A DNA stretch of 64,000 bases, from NCBI GenBank assembly GCA_035362715.1, contig DAOSDU010000003.1, forward strand, positions 1 to 64,000, written 5' to 3'. Source of the DNA: Methanofastidiosum sp. (GTDB lineage Archaea > Methanobacteriota_B > Thermococci > Methanofastidiosales > Methanofastidiosaceae). How positions within the stretch are numbered: the first letter of the stretch is position 1; each line of letters begins with the position of its first letter. The notes below the pieces were generated by a model, which was given only the letters and a program-made list of their open reading frames with translations, had not been told where the DNA came from and searched no databases. The translations under genes were made by a program, and so were the position numbers. Positions 1 to 8,840 of this stretch are shown in pieces.

Positions 1-57
1 TTGCGCTCTGGCACAATCTTTTGAATCTAAATGCAGGTTAATATGTCCCACAGCCAT
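1..57 (-). CDS. Possible 5' end of a gene running off the left edge
   Basis: An open frame starts with ATG on the minus strand at 57 and runs 19 codons to the window edge without a stop. An AT-rich stretch resembling a TATA box lies about 15-25 bases upstream. The fragment is too short to assign a family, and it could be chance. Confidence 0.3.
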   Translation of the reverse strand, partial: MAVGHINLHLDSKDCARAQ

Positions 58-132
58 TTTTTTCCATATCCTTAAATATATGGAAAGGGAATGACTATAT
101 AATTATAAAAATTTATATAGAGGTGAATTAAA

Positions 133-1305
133 TTGAAAAAAATTAAATCTATAATCATAGGAATTTTATTAATAATATCTATATTGGCTATAATTAACCC
201 TGTTAGCGCAGATACTATCAATGTAAACCCTGGCACTGGAACTTTACAAGATGCCGTTGCGTCTGCCTCTTCAGGGGATACCTTATTTTTGAATCCTGGA
301 ACCTATATAGTTACAAGCCAAATTATACTTGATAAAAATTTAACTCTAGTTGGATCAAGTAAAGAGGCTGTTATTATAAAACCCAGTTTTAATGCAATTG
401 CAGGGGGAGATGGAAGAGCATGGATTTTAGTGAATCAAGACAAAACTGTTACCTTTAAAAATATCACATTTGACGGCGACTATCCAAATTATAATATTGA
501 GATAGGCCTTTATTTCCAAGGTTCTGGAACAGTTGAAAACTGTGCCTTTAAAAATATTCAACACAATCCTATTGTTTTAGATGGTAGTGGCAATGTTATC
601 GACTCAGAAACTAGAGGGCGAGCAATAAGTATGTATTCCCCTCCTGCCGACCATACAACATCAAACACAGTAAATGTCAAGAACAATACTTTTTCAAACA
701 TAGGCAGAATTGGGGTATTTGTGGGAACCGATAGCATGGCCAATATAGAAGGCAACACATATACAGGCAAAGGTCCTGGAGTACCAAATACTAAAGACCC
801 TAGAATTTCTTTCACCGACTATGGAATTGAAGTTGGAAACGGGGGAAAAGCTATTATTAAAGGAAATACCATTACAAAATGCCAAGGTACATGGTGGGGT
901 TATAGTTCAGCTGGCATATATGTCCACACATTCTACGGAGAGGGTTCACAAGTATCCATAACTGACAATGTAATTAAAGGAAACTATAATGGAATTGAAG
1001 TTGAAGAGGCTCAAGATCCAGTTACTATAGTAGTCGTAGCAAACTACAACGACATAATAGATAACGATGAATTTGGTATCGTCTCGACATTTCGCCCAGA
1101 TATTGGTCCCGCAAAAGTTCCATCAATAGTTGACGGCAGATTTAATTGGTGGGGTACAAACGCAGGACCAGGCTCTAAACAGAACAAGGTGTCAGATGGT
1201 GTTAATTATTATCCGTGGAGCAAAAATTTTCAAGGTCAAATACAGTCAATACTATCAATTATAAAAAATAATTATAGGAAAAATCACATTGAAGAAGAAC
1301 AATGA
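133..1305 (+). CDS. Exported right-handed beta-helix repeat protein
   Basis: Predicted secreted protein of 390 residues. A lysine-rich start and hydrophobic stretch (residues 1-26, ending VSA) form a signal peptide. It is followed by the 'GTLQDAV..SSGDTLFLNPGTY' opening typical of parallel beta-helix surface proteins of methanogens. Later 'NTFSNIG', 'GNTITKC' and 'DNVIKGNYNGIEV' type turns mark stacked helix coils to about residue 330, and the NWWG element near residue 337 is common in this family. The start is TTG, seven bases after GAGGTG. There is no transmembrane anchor at the C-terminus. The likely role is surface polysaccharide binding or adhesion; the enzymatic activity, if any, cannot be read from the sequence. 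Confidence 0.8.
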   Translation: MKKIKSIIIGILLIISILAIINPVSADTINVNPGTGTLQDAVASASSGDTLFLNPGTYIVTSQIILDKNLTLVGSSKEAVIIKPSFNAIAGGDGRAWILVNQDKTVTFKNITFDGDYPNYNIEIGLYFQGSGTVENCAFKNIQHNPIVLDGSGNVIDSETRGRAISMYSPPADHTTSNTVNVKNNTFSNIGRIGVFVGTDSMANIEGNTYTGKGPGVPNTKDPRISFTDYGIEVGNGGKAIIKGNTITKCQGTWWGYSSAGIYVHTFYGEGSQVSITDNVIKGNYNGIEVEEAQDPVTIVVVANYNDIIDNDEFGIVSTFRPDIGPAKVPSIVDGRFNWWGTNAGPGSKQNKVSDGVNYYPWSKNFQGQIQSILSIIKNNYRKNHIEEEQ

Positions 1306-1368
1306 ATTTTTATTTTTTTCAACTTTTCTTTTCCAAATATTTAAATATTCAATGGAGAATACTTCACA

Positions 1369-2547
1369 ATGAGACACATATCAAATAGAGCTAAGAAATC
1401 ATTTTTTATCATGATAGTCTTAATAATATTTAGTTTTACTTCAATCACTTTTTCAGTAGCAGAAGACCAATCTTGGTGGAATGATGACTGGGCATATAGG
1501 GAACAGATAATAATAGTAAATGCTGGATCTTCAACTCTTACCAATTTTCCAGCATATGTAAACGTTCCTTCTAGAATTGGAATGCAGAATAACTATAACG
1601 ATATTAGGTTTACAAATGCTGATGGCTCGTTACTTTTGGATTATGAGATTGAGTCATACGATGCTGCACATGCTAATATATGGATTAGAATACCCGAATT
1701 AATAGTTCCGAATGTTTCAATCTGGATGTATTATGGAAATAGCAATGTAGGTTCTGGTCAAAATCCCTCGGCTGTTTGGGATAGTAATTATCTTTTAGTC
1801 CAGCACCTTGAAGAAACATCAGGTGTAGCTATCGATTCGACATCCAATACTAATAATGGGATTCTCCAAAATGTGGAGCAAAATATTTTGGGTAAGATAA
1901 ACGGTGCAGTCAAATTCACCTTGGATAGCAGTTACATAGATTGTGGTAACTCCCCATCATTAAATACACCCTCTACTCTAAGCATTGAATCCTGGGCTAA
2001 CACTGCCAATAACAGCTTAACTACAAAAATAGCCCAGAAAGGAGATTGGGACGGACAAGGTATTGGTCAAGACAAATGGCAGGGATGGCAAGGCCATATT
2101 TATTTTCATGACATAGGCATGAAAACTTTAGATTGGGGTAAGAAATTACCTCAAGCAAATAGTTGGTACTATCTAGTTGTCACTTACGATGGGGCAAAGA
2201 TGACTCTGTATGTTGATGGCGAAAGGGTAGCTGAAACTGAAGTCATTGGAACTCCAAAAGTCAGCAATAGAAACTTTTACATCGGGTCTGATGCAGGTTC
2301 TCAAAAATTCTTCAAAGGTAGTATAGATGAAGTTAGGATGTCAAACATCGCAAGGGGGGCAGACTGGATAAAGCAGACCTATGTGATGATAAATGATAAC
2401 GCCGGGTATGTAGGATTTGGAGGCATAATACCGAAACCAACACCACAAGAGCCCCATGCACAGAAGGAACTACCGATGGAACAGATTTCAAGGATATTGG
2501 GTATAAAAAGTTCAAGGTCTATAGGCGGTATAATAGAAGATGAATAG
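1369..2547 (+). CDS. Exported DUF2341 and LamG (concanavalin A-like) protein
   Basis: Secreted protein of 392 residues. The signal peptide covers residues 1-31. A DUF2341 domain begins at 'WWNDDWAYREQI' (about 35-130, with 'WIRIPEL' and 'IWMYYGN'). A LamG/concanavalin A-like jelly-roll follows (about 140-345, with 'WYYLVVTYDG', 'LYVDGE', 'FKGSIDEVRMSNIAR'). This pairing is common in archaeal and bacterial surface glycan-binding proteins. After a proline-rich linker the tail carries 'ELPMEQISRILGI' (367-379), which closely resembles the tail of the propeller protein at 62130-62786. It follows the beta-helix gene on the same strand with its own AT-rich promoter-like stretch near 1340. Confidence 0.85.
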   Translation: MRHISNRAKKSFFIMIVLIIFSFTSITFSVAEDQSWWNDDWAYREQIIIVNAGSSTLTNFPAYVNVPSRIGMQNNYNDIRFTNADGSLLLDYEIESYDAAHANIWIRIPELIVPNVSIWMYYGNSNVGSGQNPSAVWDSNYLLVQHLEETSGVAIDSTSNTNNGILQNVEQNILGKINGAVKFTLDSSYIDCGNSPSLNTPSTLSIESWANTANNSLTTKIAQKGDWDGQGIGQDKWQGWQGHIYFHDIGMKTLDWGKKLPQANSWYYLVVTYDGAKMTLYVDGERVAETEVIGTPKVSNRNFYIGSDAGSQKFFKGSIDEVRMSNIARGADWIKQTYVMINDNAGYVGFGGIIPKPTPQEPHAQKELPMEQISRILGIKSSRSIGGIIEDE

Positions 2548-2623
2548 ATTTCAATTAATTCTTTTCTTTATTTAATAACAGAAACTCTTATATTTGATTT
2601 TTAAAATTACCTTCTGTGATAAA

Positions 2624-3385
2624 ATGAGAAGGAAAACAGTTTCCATACTACTTTTATTGGCGCTATCTTTAAGTTTTGTACCAGGAGTAATAGCACAGGG
2701 AAACGTTGCAGTCGTTGCAAACAGTATTGACATTGGAATGAACCCTGATTTTATCTCATTGCTTAGAAAGAATAACATTATGGTCGATTATTTCGGTGTC
2801 AAAGACTCAGGTTATGCAGCATATGACTACATAATAATCCTTGGTGGTCCCGATTCAGAAGAGCATACTGGAGATTTATCCAAAAGGATACTTTCAGAAA
2901 CTGACCAGAACACACTTAGAAATGGCGATTATAAGCTGTTCTACGAGACAAGCGATTTCTTTAAAATGAAGCAAAAGGTGTTTGTTCTTGCAGGTTCAGA
3001 CAGGGACTTTACAAAGGTAGCAGTCGACCAATATGCATCTCAAGTCATCTCTAAAATAACAAACCAACCCATCGCAGCGGCAACTTACAAAACTTTAACA
3101 GCCTCTCAGCTAAAGCAGTTGATTGATAGTAAAGAAGATATTTATCTAATCGATGTCAGAACAGAAGAGCAGTTTGCTGAAAGCCACATTCAAGGAGCGG
3201 TCAACATCCCTTACAACAAGCTTGGTGTAATGATAACGCAGATACCAAAGGACAAAAAAGTTGTTTTATACTGTAACACTGGTCAGAAATCAGCTGACGG
3301 TGCAAAATTCTTAGCCGAAAGAAACTTTGATAACATCTACGCAGTAACAGATGGTTACTCAGTATACTACAATCTAGCCAAATAA
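2624..3385 (+). CDS. Exported rhodanese-domain protein
   Basis: Signal peptide at residues 1-25 (ends in VIAQ). Residues about 26-135 form an alpha/beta domain with 'VAVVANSIDIG' and 'YIIILGGPDS', reminiscent of cell-wall-binding type 2 repeats. A rhodanese domain follows (about 150-253) with 'IYLIDVRTEEQF' and the catalytic loop 'VLYCNTGQKS', so the active-site cysteine is present. I start at the ATG at 2624 rather than the upstream frame start at 2594, because the signal peptide begins there. The predicted role is extracytoplasmic sulfur or sulfane transfer, or redox handling. The substrate is unknown. Confidence 0.82.
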   Translation: MRRKTVSILLLLALSLSFVPGVIAQGNVAVVANSIDIGMNPDFISLLRKNNIMVDYFGVKDSGYAAYDYIIILGGPDSEEHTGDLSKRILSETDQNTLRNGDYKLFYETSDFFKMKQKVFVLAGSDRDFTKVAVDQYASQVISKITNQPIAAATYKTLTASQLKQLIDSKEDIYLIDVRTEEQFAESHIQGAVNIPYNKLGVMITQIPKDKKVVLYCNTGQKSADGAKFLAERNFDNIYAVTDGYSVYYNLAK

Positions 3386-3434
3386 TATTAAATTTATTTT
3401 TAAAATTTTTAATTAAAAAAGTATTAAAAAAATA

Positions 3435-3944
3435 TTAGTTTCTTTCTTGGACATCTATTTTTACGGTAGTTGGGAGTTTCATAGCTGCTTTTCTCATTGC
3501 AATTCTTGCTTCTTCAATTGCCTCTTTTTCTACCCAGATAGACATTATCCTCTGTCCTCTGTCAATTCTTGCAGCTGAACCTATAGGTTTTCCAAAAGAA
3601 AGTCTCATTCCGTTACCGTATCTGTCGGCCTTTTTTCCGGAGGCCATTGCATTTTCTCTAATAATCTGGAAGGGTATAGTCCTAATTTTGTAGTGAAAAC
3701 CTGTTTTTCCAAGTACTTTCATAAGATATCTGTTAGCAGCAATTCTTGATGCTTCCATGGCATTAGTCCTTATCTGGCAAGCATTCTTACTTTCCATGTA
3801 GACTTCGTAAGGAAACTTCTTTCCAAGCTCCCCCATATCAAAGTGGACTACCTTAATTCCAGGAACTGCTCTTACATATTCTCTTCTCGTATAATTCGGC
3901 CTATTTACCATTCTGTCAATTCTTGATGGTCTAAGTCCTGCCAT
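3435..3944 (-). CDS. rpl10e: Large ribosomal subunit protein L10e (uL16)
   Basis: Archaeal L10e, the uL16 protein near the peptidyl-transferase and tRNA-binding region of the 50S subunit. 169 residues, beginning MAGLRPSRIDR, with 'YVRAVPGIKV', 'NRYLMKVLGKTGFHYKIR' and 'RIDRGQRIMSIW' characteristic of the family. Length is normal. The start is the ATG at 3944, which lies six bases after AAGGTG. The GTG at 3953 falls inside that ribosome-binding site and is rejected. Convergent with the rhodanese gene across a T-rich gap. Confidence 0.97.
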   Translation of the reverse strand: MAGLRPSRIDRMVNRPNYTRREYVRAVPGIKVVHFDMGELGKKFPYEVYMESKNACQIRTNAMEASRIAANRYLMKVLGKTGFHYKIRTIPFQIIRENAMASGKKADRYGNGMRLSFGKPIGSAARIDRGQRIMSIWVEKEAIEEARIAMRKAAMKLPTTVKIDVQERN

Positions 3945-4040
3945 AATAATCACCTTAATGACTGTAGAGCACCTTTCCTAACGCACTTTATAAGGCTTTC
4001 TAAGTGGTAACCTTTTTAAAACAGATTGCAAAGAGGCTTC

Positions 4041-5018
4041 ATGAGATTCTTACCCGACGGCAAGGTTGACGGTTTGATACTTTCAAAGAGGGTGTTCCCT
4101 TACCTTGGAAGTGTACAGAGTGAAATTGTTGTTGGGCCAAACGTCGGAATCGATGCAGCAGTAATTGATGTGTCTAAGCTTCCCGGGAAAATGGTTGTGT
4201 CCCAGGACCCAATTACGGGCGCTGGAAAAAATGCAGGTTTTCATGTTGTCAATGTCTGTGCAAATGATGTTGCTTCGATGGGCGCAAAGCCGATGTTTTT
4301 CCTTTCCACAATAATAATGCCAAAAGGCACGACAGAAGAAGAGCTAGAAAAAATATCAAAGGACATAGAGCGGGCAGCAAAAGAAATTGGCATCTCAATA
4401 GTCGGGGGCCATACAGAGATATCCTCCAAGGTAACAGATCTTATCCTATCAGGGACGATGATAGGCTTTGCAGATAGATATGTTTCGACAAGCGGAGCAA
4501 GAGAAGGAGATGACATCCTGCTCACAAAGGGCGCCGGTATTGAAGGGACAGCAATACTTGCAGAGTCAAAACATGATCATCTTTCAAAATCTCTTGATCA
4601 AGGCCTTTTAGAAAGTGCAATGGAATTGATAAATCAAATTTCAGTTGTGAAAGAAGCTTTAATTGCATCATCTCTTGGCGCAGTAGCATTGCATGACCCA
4701 ACGGAGGGTGGCATTTTAGGGGGCTTGCATGAAATAGCCGACGCATCAAACAAGGGATTTGAGTTCTATCCCGACAAGGTCAATTTGTATCCTGAAACAA
4801 AATCAATATGTGATGCCCTTAAAATAAACCCATTTGCGTTGATATCATCCGGGGCCCTTATGATTATATCTCCAAAGGATAAAACAGAAAAGATAATATC
4901 TTCCCTGGAAAAGGAGAATATTAAATCAGGCATTATAGGAAAGATTACAAAGGAAGAGAGAAGCCACGAAAGAATCTATCAGGATGAACTCTGGCGCATC
5001 CTGGATACTAACCTTTAA
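4041..5018 (+). CDS. HypE-like AIR synthase-related protein
   Basis: Member of the PurM/HypE/SelD ATP-binding fold family, 325 residues. N-terminal dimerisation half: 'GIDAAVIDV', 'VVSQDPITGAGKNAG', 'NDVASMGAKP', 'GISIVGGHTE'. C-terminal half: 'GDDILLTKGAG', 'HDPTEGGILGGLHEIA' and 'SSGALMIISP'. Genuine HypE ends in a conserved cysteine that is carbamoylated and dehydrated to make the NiFe cyanide ligand. This protein ends in LDTNL with no C-terminal cysteine, so it is probably a paralogue with another role. The ATG at 4041 is chosen because GAGG precedes it and the frame-opening TTG at 4026 has no such site. Confidence 0.8.
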   Translation: MRFLPDGKVDGLILSKRVFPYLGSVQSEIVVGPNVGIDAAVIDVSKLPGKMVVSQDPITGAGKNAGFHVVNVCANDVASMGAKPMFFLSTIIMPKGTTEEELEKISKDIERAAKEIGISIVGGHTEISSKVTDLILSGTMIGFADRYVSTSGAREGDDILLTKGAGIEGTAILAESKHDHLSKSLDQGLLESAMELINQISVVKEALIASSLGAVALHDPTEGGILGGLHEIADASNKGFEFYPDKVNLYPETKSICDALKINPFALISSGALMIISPKDKTEKIISSLEKENIKSGIIGKITKEERSHERIYQDELWRILDTNL

Positions 5019-5052
5019 ATACTATTTTTTGCTACCTTCATAGGTGTAGCAG

Positions 5053-5727
5053 ATGGGTATAGAAGACCTTGAAAAAGATAGTAGAGTAATTTCTTTTAAG
5101 CAGAATTTGGCTATACAAGAACTTGTTGATGAACTTCGAGATAAGGATACCGACCCGATAAAATTCAGGAAAGGATTGAACAAGCTTGGGAGGTACATGG
5201 GCTATGAATTATCCAAGACATTTGACTATACAGTGATTGATATCGATACTCCTGTTTGCCCAACAAAGGGTGTCAGGATATCAGATAAGGATAATCTAGT
5301 CATGATAAATATCCTAAGGGCTGCAATTCCTTTCATAGAGGGATTTTACAAGGTATTCCCAAAGGCAAGGGCGGGGATTATAAGTGCATGGAGAGGTCCT
5401 GCACCGGAATCTAGGATATCTGTTGAATATGTAAAAGTGCCAAAGACTACTAAAGAGGACATAATAATGATTGGGGATCCAATGCTTGCAACAGGCCACA
5501 CAATATCCAGGATAATCGATGAGGTAAAGAGCAGAGGGGATTTCAAGAGGATAATCGTCGTTGCAGTGATAAGTGCGCCTGAAGGTATAAGGGAAATACT
5601 TGCAAAACACAAAGATGTAGAAGTCGTTACAGCAGTAATCGATGAAAAACTCAATGAAAAGAACTACATCGTTCCAGGCCTTGGAGACGCCGGGGACAGA
5701 TGTTTCGGAGAGCCAATTAAAAAATAA
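5053..5727 (+). CDS. upp: Uracil phosphoribosyltransferase
   Basis: Pyrimidine salvage: uracil plus PRPP gives UMP and pyrophosphate. 224 residues, normal length. The PRPP-binding loop 'IGDPMLATGHT' (about 140-150) and the C-terminal uracil-binding segment 'IVPGLGDAGDRCFG' are both present. It lies 34 bases after the HypE-like gene and is convergent with apt/mtnP, so purine and pyrimidine salvage genes are adjacent. Confidence 0.95.
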   Translation: MGIEDLEKDSRVISFKQNLAIQELVDELRDKDTDPIKFRKGLNKLGRYMGYELSKTFDYTVIDIDTPVCPTKGVRISDKDNLVMINILRAAIPFIEGFYKVFPKARAGIISAWRGPAPESRISVEYVKVPKTTKEDIIMIGDPMLATGHTISRIIDEVKSRGDFKRIIVVAVISAPEGIREILAKHKDVEVVTAVIDEKLNEKNYIVPGLGDAGDRCFGEPIKK

Positions 5728-5771
5728 TTATATTTTTCTTTCTTATTTAATAAAATAAAATATTAATTTTT

Positions 5772-6308
5772 TTATTCGCCTTCAAAGTCTACGATAGTGA
5801 AAACACCGTAGTCATTAAGCCTTCTCATCCCGCCGAGCTCAGGAAGGCCTACAATGAAGGCAGTCTCGACAACATTTCCTCCAAGCTTTTCTATTAGTTT
5901 GCAAGCGGCCAACGCTGTTCCGCCTGTTGCTATCAGATCATCAACTAATAGTACATTATCCCCTTTCATAATGGCATCAAGGTGCACTTCAATAGAGTCT
6001 TTTCCATATTCAAGCTCATACTCGTGATTTTCAGTCTTGTGGGGTAGTTTACCCTTCTTTCTGATCAAAACAAATCCGGCATCAAGCTTATAGGCAAGCG
6101 CCCCCCCTAGGATAAATCCCCTTGCTTCAACACCTGCAACAAGGTCAATCTTTTTGCCTTTGTACTTCTCATAAATTATATCTACAGTATCTCTTAATCC
6201 TTCTTTATCTTTTAGTAGGGTTGTAATGTCCCTAAACATCACACCTGGCTTTGGAAAATCTGGTATTGTTCTTATCTTGCTTCTTATGCTATCTACTCTC
6301 TTATCCGT
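5772..6308 (-). CDS. apt: Adenine phosphoribosyltransferase, apparent ACG start
   Basis: Converts adenine and PRPP to AMP. The PRPP loop 'VLLVDDLIATGGTALA' and family segments 'FRDITTLLKD' and 'EARGFILGGALAYKL' are clear. The first conventional start in frame is GTG at 6242, but that drops the conserved N-terminus 'IRTIPDFPKPG' encoded just upstream. The frame is open back to an ACG codon at 6308-6306, five bases after AAGGTG and 11 bases after the mtnP stop, giving 178 residues, the usual size. I therefore annotate from ACG. A start-codon mutation or sequence error (ATG to ACG) is the alternative. Likely co-transcribed with mtnP, whose reaction releases the adenine used here. Confidence 0.85.
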   Translation of the reverse strand, partial: TDKRVDSIRSKIRTIPDFPKPGVMFRDITTLLKDKEGLRDTVDIIYEKYKGKKIDLVAGVEARGFILGGALAYKLDAGFVLIRKKGKLPHKTENHEYELEYGKDSIEVHLDAIMKGDNVLLVDDLIATGGTALAACKLIEKLGGNVVETAFIVGLPELGGMRRLNDYGVFTIVDFEGE

Positions 6309-6319
6309 ACAATCACCTT

Positions 6320-7057
6320 CTATATTTTTGGAATAGTTTCAACTATAAGTTTCTTTACATTTTCAGAATTTTTCTTATATATTTCAAGTATCATCTCAAA
6401 ATTTACGGGCTCTTCATTTTCCTTCCAGCAGTCATAGTCTGTTGACATTGCAACTGAAGCATATTCCATATCAAGTTCTCTTGCAAGAAATACTTCAGGG
6501 ACTGTCGACATGTTAATTACATCTGCACCTAACATCCTAAACATATGCGACTCCGCCCTAGTCGAAAATCTTGGCCCTTCAATTGTTACAACAGTTCCTT
6601 TAGGATGGTATTTTAACTCAAGTCTTTTTGCACTATCGATTAATAGATTTCTCAAGTTCTCAGAAAAAGGGTCAGCCATGGGTGTGTGTATTACCTTTTC
6701 TTCATGAAAAAAAGTATACTCTCTCTTTTTTGTAAAGTCAATTACTTGATCAGGAAAAACAAGGTGCCCCGGGTGCATCTCCTCTCTTAAGGATCCAACA
6801 GCTGTAGTTGCTAGTATGTGGGTGCAACCAATATTTTTTAATGCCAGCACATTTGCCCTGTTATTAACACCAGAGGGGTAAATTGAATGATCCCTCCCAT
6901 GTCTTGCTAGGATTACTACATCTCTACTTTTTATTGTTCCCGTCATAAAAGTGCTTGAAGGGTTCCCATACTTTGTCATCATAGTAACCTCTTCGTAATC
7001 TTTCAAAAGTTTTGGGTCGTCTAGGCCACTTCCGCCTATAATGCCTATTTTTGTCAT
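6320..7057 (-). CDS. mtnP: S-methyl-5'-thioadenosine phosphorylase
   Basis: Purine nucleoside phosphorylase family 2 enzyme, 245 residues. It phosphorolyses 5'-methylthioadenosine to adenine and methylthioribose-1-phosphate. Visible features are the N-terminal 'IGIIGGSGLDDP', 'ILARHGRDHSIYPSGVNNRAN', the phosphate/base region 'TVVTIEGPRFSTRAE', and 'MSTVPEVFLARE' and 'MSTDYDCW' typical of MTAP rather than plain PNP. The start ATG follows GTGATACT. It sits directly upstream of apt, which would recapture the adenine. Related family members may prefer other purine nucleosides, so substrate assignment is slightly uncertain. Confidence 0.9.
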   Translation of the reverse strand: MTKIGIIGGSGLDDPKLLKDYEEVTMMTKYGNPSSTFMTGTIKSRDVVILARHGRDHSIYPSGVNNRANVLALKNIGCTHILATTAVGSLREEMHPGHLVFPDQVIDFTKKREYTFFHEEKVIHTPMADPFSENLRNLLIDSAKRLELKYHPKGTVVTIEGPRFSTRAESHMFRMLGADVINMSTVPEVFLARELDMEYASVAMSTDYDCWKENEEPVNFEMILEIYKKNSENVKKLIVETIPKI

Positions 7058-7141
7058 AGTATCACAAACTCAGATATTAGTCAATTATATAAAATTTCTT
7101 ATATAGAAAAATATTTAAGGTTTGATATATTCTTCTGCTCT

Positions 7142-8164
7142 ATGAAGAAAGAAGAATTATTGAGTAAGGAAATAGAACATATCGATATTAAAAGTTTTGA
7201 TTCAACAGAGATGATTGAAGCCTTTTCAAAGATGGCCTTCCAGGCTAAAAATCTTGCAAGAGCCTCACACATATTTGAGAAGATGACAGAAGATAAGGAA
7301 TGCTCAGTCATATTGTGTCTTGCCGGGTCCATTTTTAGCGCAGGCTTAAAAAAAGTTGTGTTTGACATGGTAAAGCACAACATGGTCGATGCAATTGTAT
7401 CAACAGGAGCTATAATTGTTGACCAGGAATTCTTTGAGGCTTTAGGATTTAAGCACTACCAGGGGACACCTTTCATTGACGATGAAATGCTCAGGCAGCA
7501 TGAAATAGATAGGATTTATGATACTTATATCGATGAAGATGAGCTAAGAATCTGTGATATGACAATCGCTGAAATAGCAGATTCTCTTGAGTCAAGGCCA
7601 TATTCCTCTAGAGAGTTCATAGTTGCAATGGGAAAGTACCTTTATGAGCATGGGGCCAAAGTAAACGACTCTGTGATCCTTGAAGCATACAAGAAGGGGG
7701 TTCCTATATTTGTTCCAGCATTTTCAGATTGCAGTGCTGGATTTGGACTTGTATACCACCAGAACGAGAGGGGAAATAAACCAAAGGTTTCAATTGACAG
7801 TGCAAAGGATTTCCTAGAACTTACAAAGATTAAGATTGCTTCAAAAGATACCGGTCTTTTCATGATAGGCGGAGGAGTTCCAAAAAACTTTGCTCAAGAT
7901 GTTCCTGTTGCTGCAGATGTTCTTGGAAAGGAAGTTAACATGCACAAATACGCCGTCCAGATAACAGTAGCTGATGAGAGGGATGGTGCATTATCAGGCT
8001 CGACTCTAAAGGAGGCTCACTCTTGGGGAAAAGTTGAGAGCGGCAACGAACAGATGGTCTATGCAGAAGCCACAGTTGCTATGCCTTTAATTGTTAGCTA
8101 CGCTTACCATAAAGGCGGATGGAAGAAGAGAAAGGAAAACAGATACAACGATCTTCTAAAATAA
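7142..8164 (+). CDS. dys: Deoxyhypusine synthase
   Basis: Transfers the aminobutyl group of spermidine to a lysine of initiation factor aIF5A, in an NAD-dependent reaction. 340 residues, with 'LAGSIFSAGLKKVV' and 'STGAIIVDQEFFEALG' in the N-terminal half, 'PIFVPAFSDCSAGFG' in the middle, and the catalytic-lysine motif 'EAHSWGKVES' near residue 297. The NAD/spermidine-binding 'MIGGGVPKNF' is also present. It is divergent from mtnP, and an AT-rich TATA-like element lies about 25-35 bases before the ATG, suggesting a short or absent leader. Confidence 0.93.
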   Translation: MKKEELLSKEIEHIDIKSFDSTEMIEAFSKMAFQAKNLARASHIFEKMTEDKECSVILCLAGSIFSAGLKKVVFDMVKHNMVDAIVSTGAIIVDQEFFEALGFKHYQGTPFIDDEMLRQHEIDRIYDTYIDEDELRICDMTIAEIADSLESRPYSSREFIVAMGKYLYEHGAKVNDSVILEAYKKGVPIFVPAFSDCSAGFGLVYHQNERGNKPKVSIDSAKDFLELTKIKIASKDTGLFMIGGGVPKNFAQDVPVAADVLGKEVNMHKYAVQITVADERDGALSGSTLKEAHSWGKVESGNEQMVYAEATVAMPLIVSYAYHKGGWKKRKENRYNDLLK

Positions 8165-8218
8165 TTTTTTAATTAATTTTTTATTTAAATATTTAGAAAA
8201 GAATTATTTATAAAAATA

Positions 8219-8638
8219 TTATTGTTTTTTCTGAAGTATCTCTTCGGCCTGCATTTCTATTTCATTCATTCTAGCGCTGATGTTTTGAAGTGTTGCCTCA
8301 TTTTGGCCTAAGTTTTTTTCGACTTCTTTTAGCGTTTCATCAAGTTTTGAAATAGTTTCATCAATGCTCTTTTCAATGGTGACATCTCTTGCTAGGGTAG
8401 TTATAACAGTATTAACATCGCTTATTATTCCCTTTACAAAGTTCCCTGCGCCTATTGGTATAAGGATTTCATTCCCTTCCTTTGTGCCCTTTAGGCCTTC
8501 AAGTGTTATCTTTGAAAGAGCAAGCTCGTTTCTGTGGGAAGATAGCAAAGACAGGTTATTTGAGAGTATTTTTGACTGCTCATTTAGGTAGTTCAGTTCT
8601 GAACTAAGCTTCCTTATGGCTTCTTCCTCGCCTGTCAT
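8219..8638 (-). CDS. pfdA: Prefoldin alpha subunit
   Basis: Subunit of the hexameric prefoldin chaperone that passes unfolded proteins to the thermosome. 139 residues with two long coiled-coil helices (about 5-45 and 90-138) flanking a beta-hairpin region with 'ILIPIGAGNFVKGII', the hallmark of the alpha class. It is the last gene of the minus-strand operon L39e-L31e-eIF6-LX-prefoldin, its start directly abutting the LX stop. This gene order is conserved in many euryarchaea. Confidence 0.95.
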   Translation of the reverse strand: MTGEEEAIRKLSSELNYLNEQSKILSNNLSLLSSHRNELALSKITLEGLKGTKEGNEILIPIGAGNFVKGIISDVNTVITTLARDVTIEKSIDETISKLDETLKEVEKNLGQNEATLQNISARMNEIEMQAEEILQKKQ

Positions 8639-8830
8639 TTACATATCCCCTTGTTTTTCTTCTATGCTCTTTATCTCGATGTTTTTTCTTTTACATCCGT
8701 AAATTGAGCCATATTTGGCATAGATGTCTTCTAAAACATCTTCTTCCTTCATGCCATTAAACTCTTTAACAAAATGTTTTGTGCTACTTTTTAATTTAAT
8801 AATACCTTCAACTGTATAGGTTTTCATCAT
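8639..8830 (-). CDS. rpl18a: Large ribosomal subunit protein L18a/LX
   Basis: Small archaeal 50S protein (LX, related to eukaryotic eL20), 63 residues from the ATG at 8830. It begins MMKTYTVEG and carries 'EFNGMKEEDVLEDIYAKYGS' and 'CKRKNIEIKSIEE', which match the family. The start lies six bases after GAGGTG. The GTG at 8839 overlaps that ribosome-binding site. Located between eIF6 and prefoldin alpha, as in other archaea. Confidence 0.93.
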   Translation of the reverse strand: MMKTYTVEGIIKLKSSTKHFVKEFNGMKEEDVLEDIYAKYGSIYGCKRKNIEIKSIEEKQGDM

Positions 8831-8840
8831 AAGGTCCACC

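Noticed and set aside
6251..6445. Hydrophobic 64-codon plus-strand frame
   Set aside because: It is antisense to the apt start and the mtnP 3' end, has no ribosome-binding site, and its Phe/Leu/Tyr bias comes from the AT-rich opposite strand.
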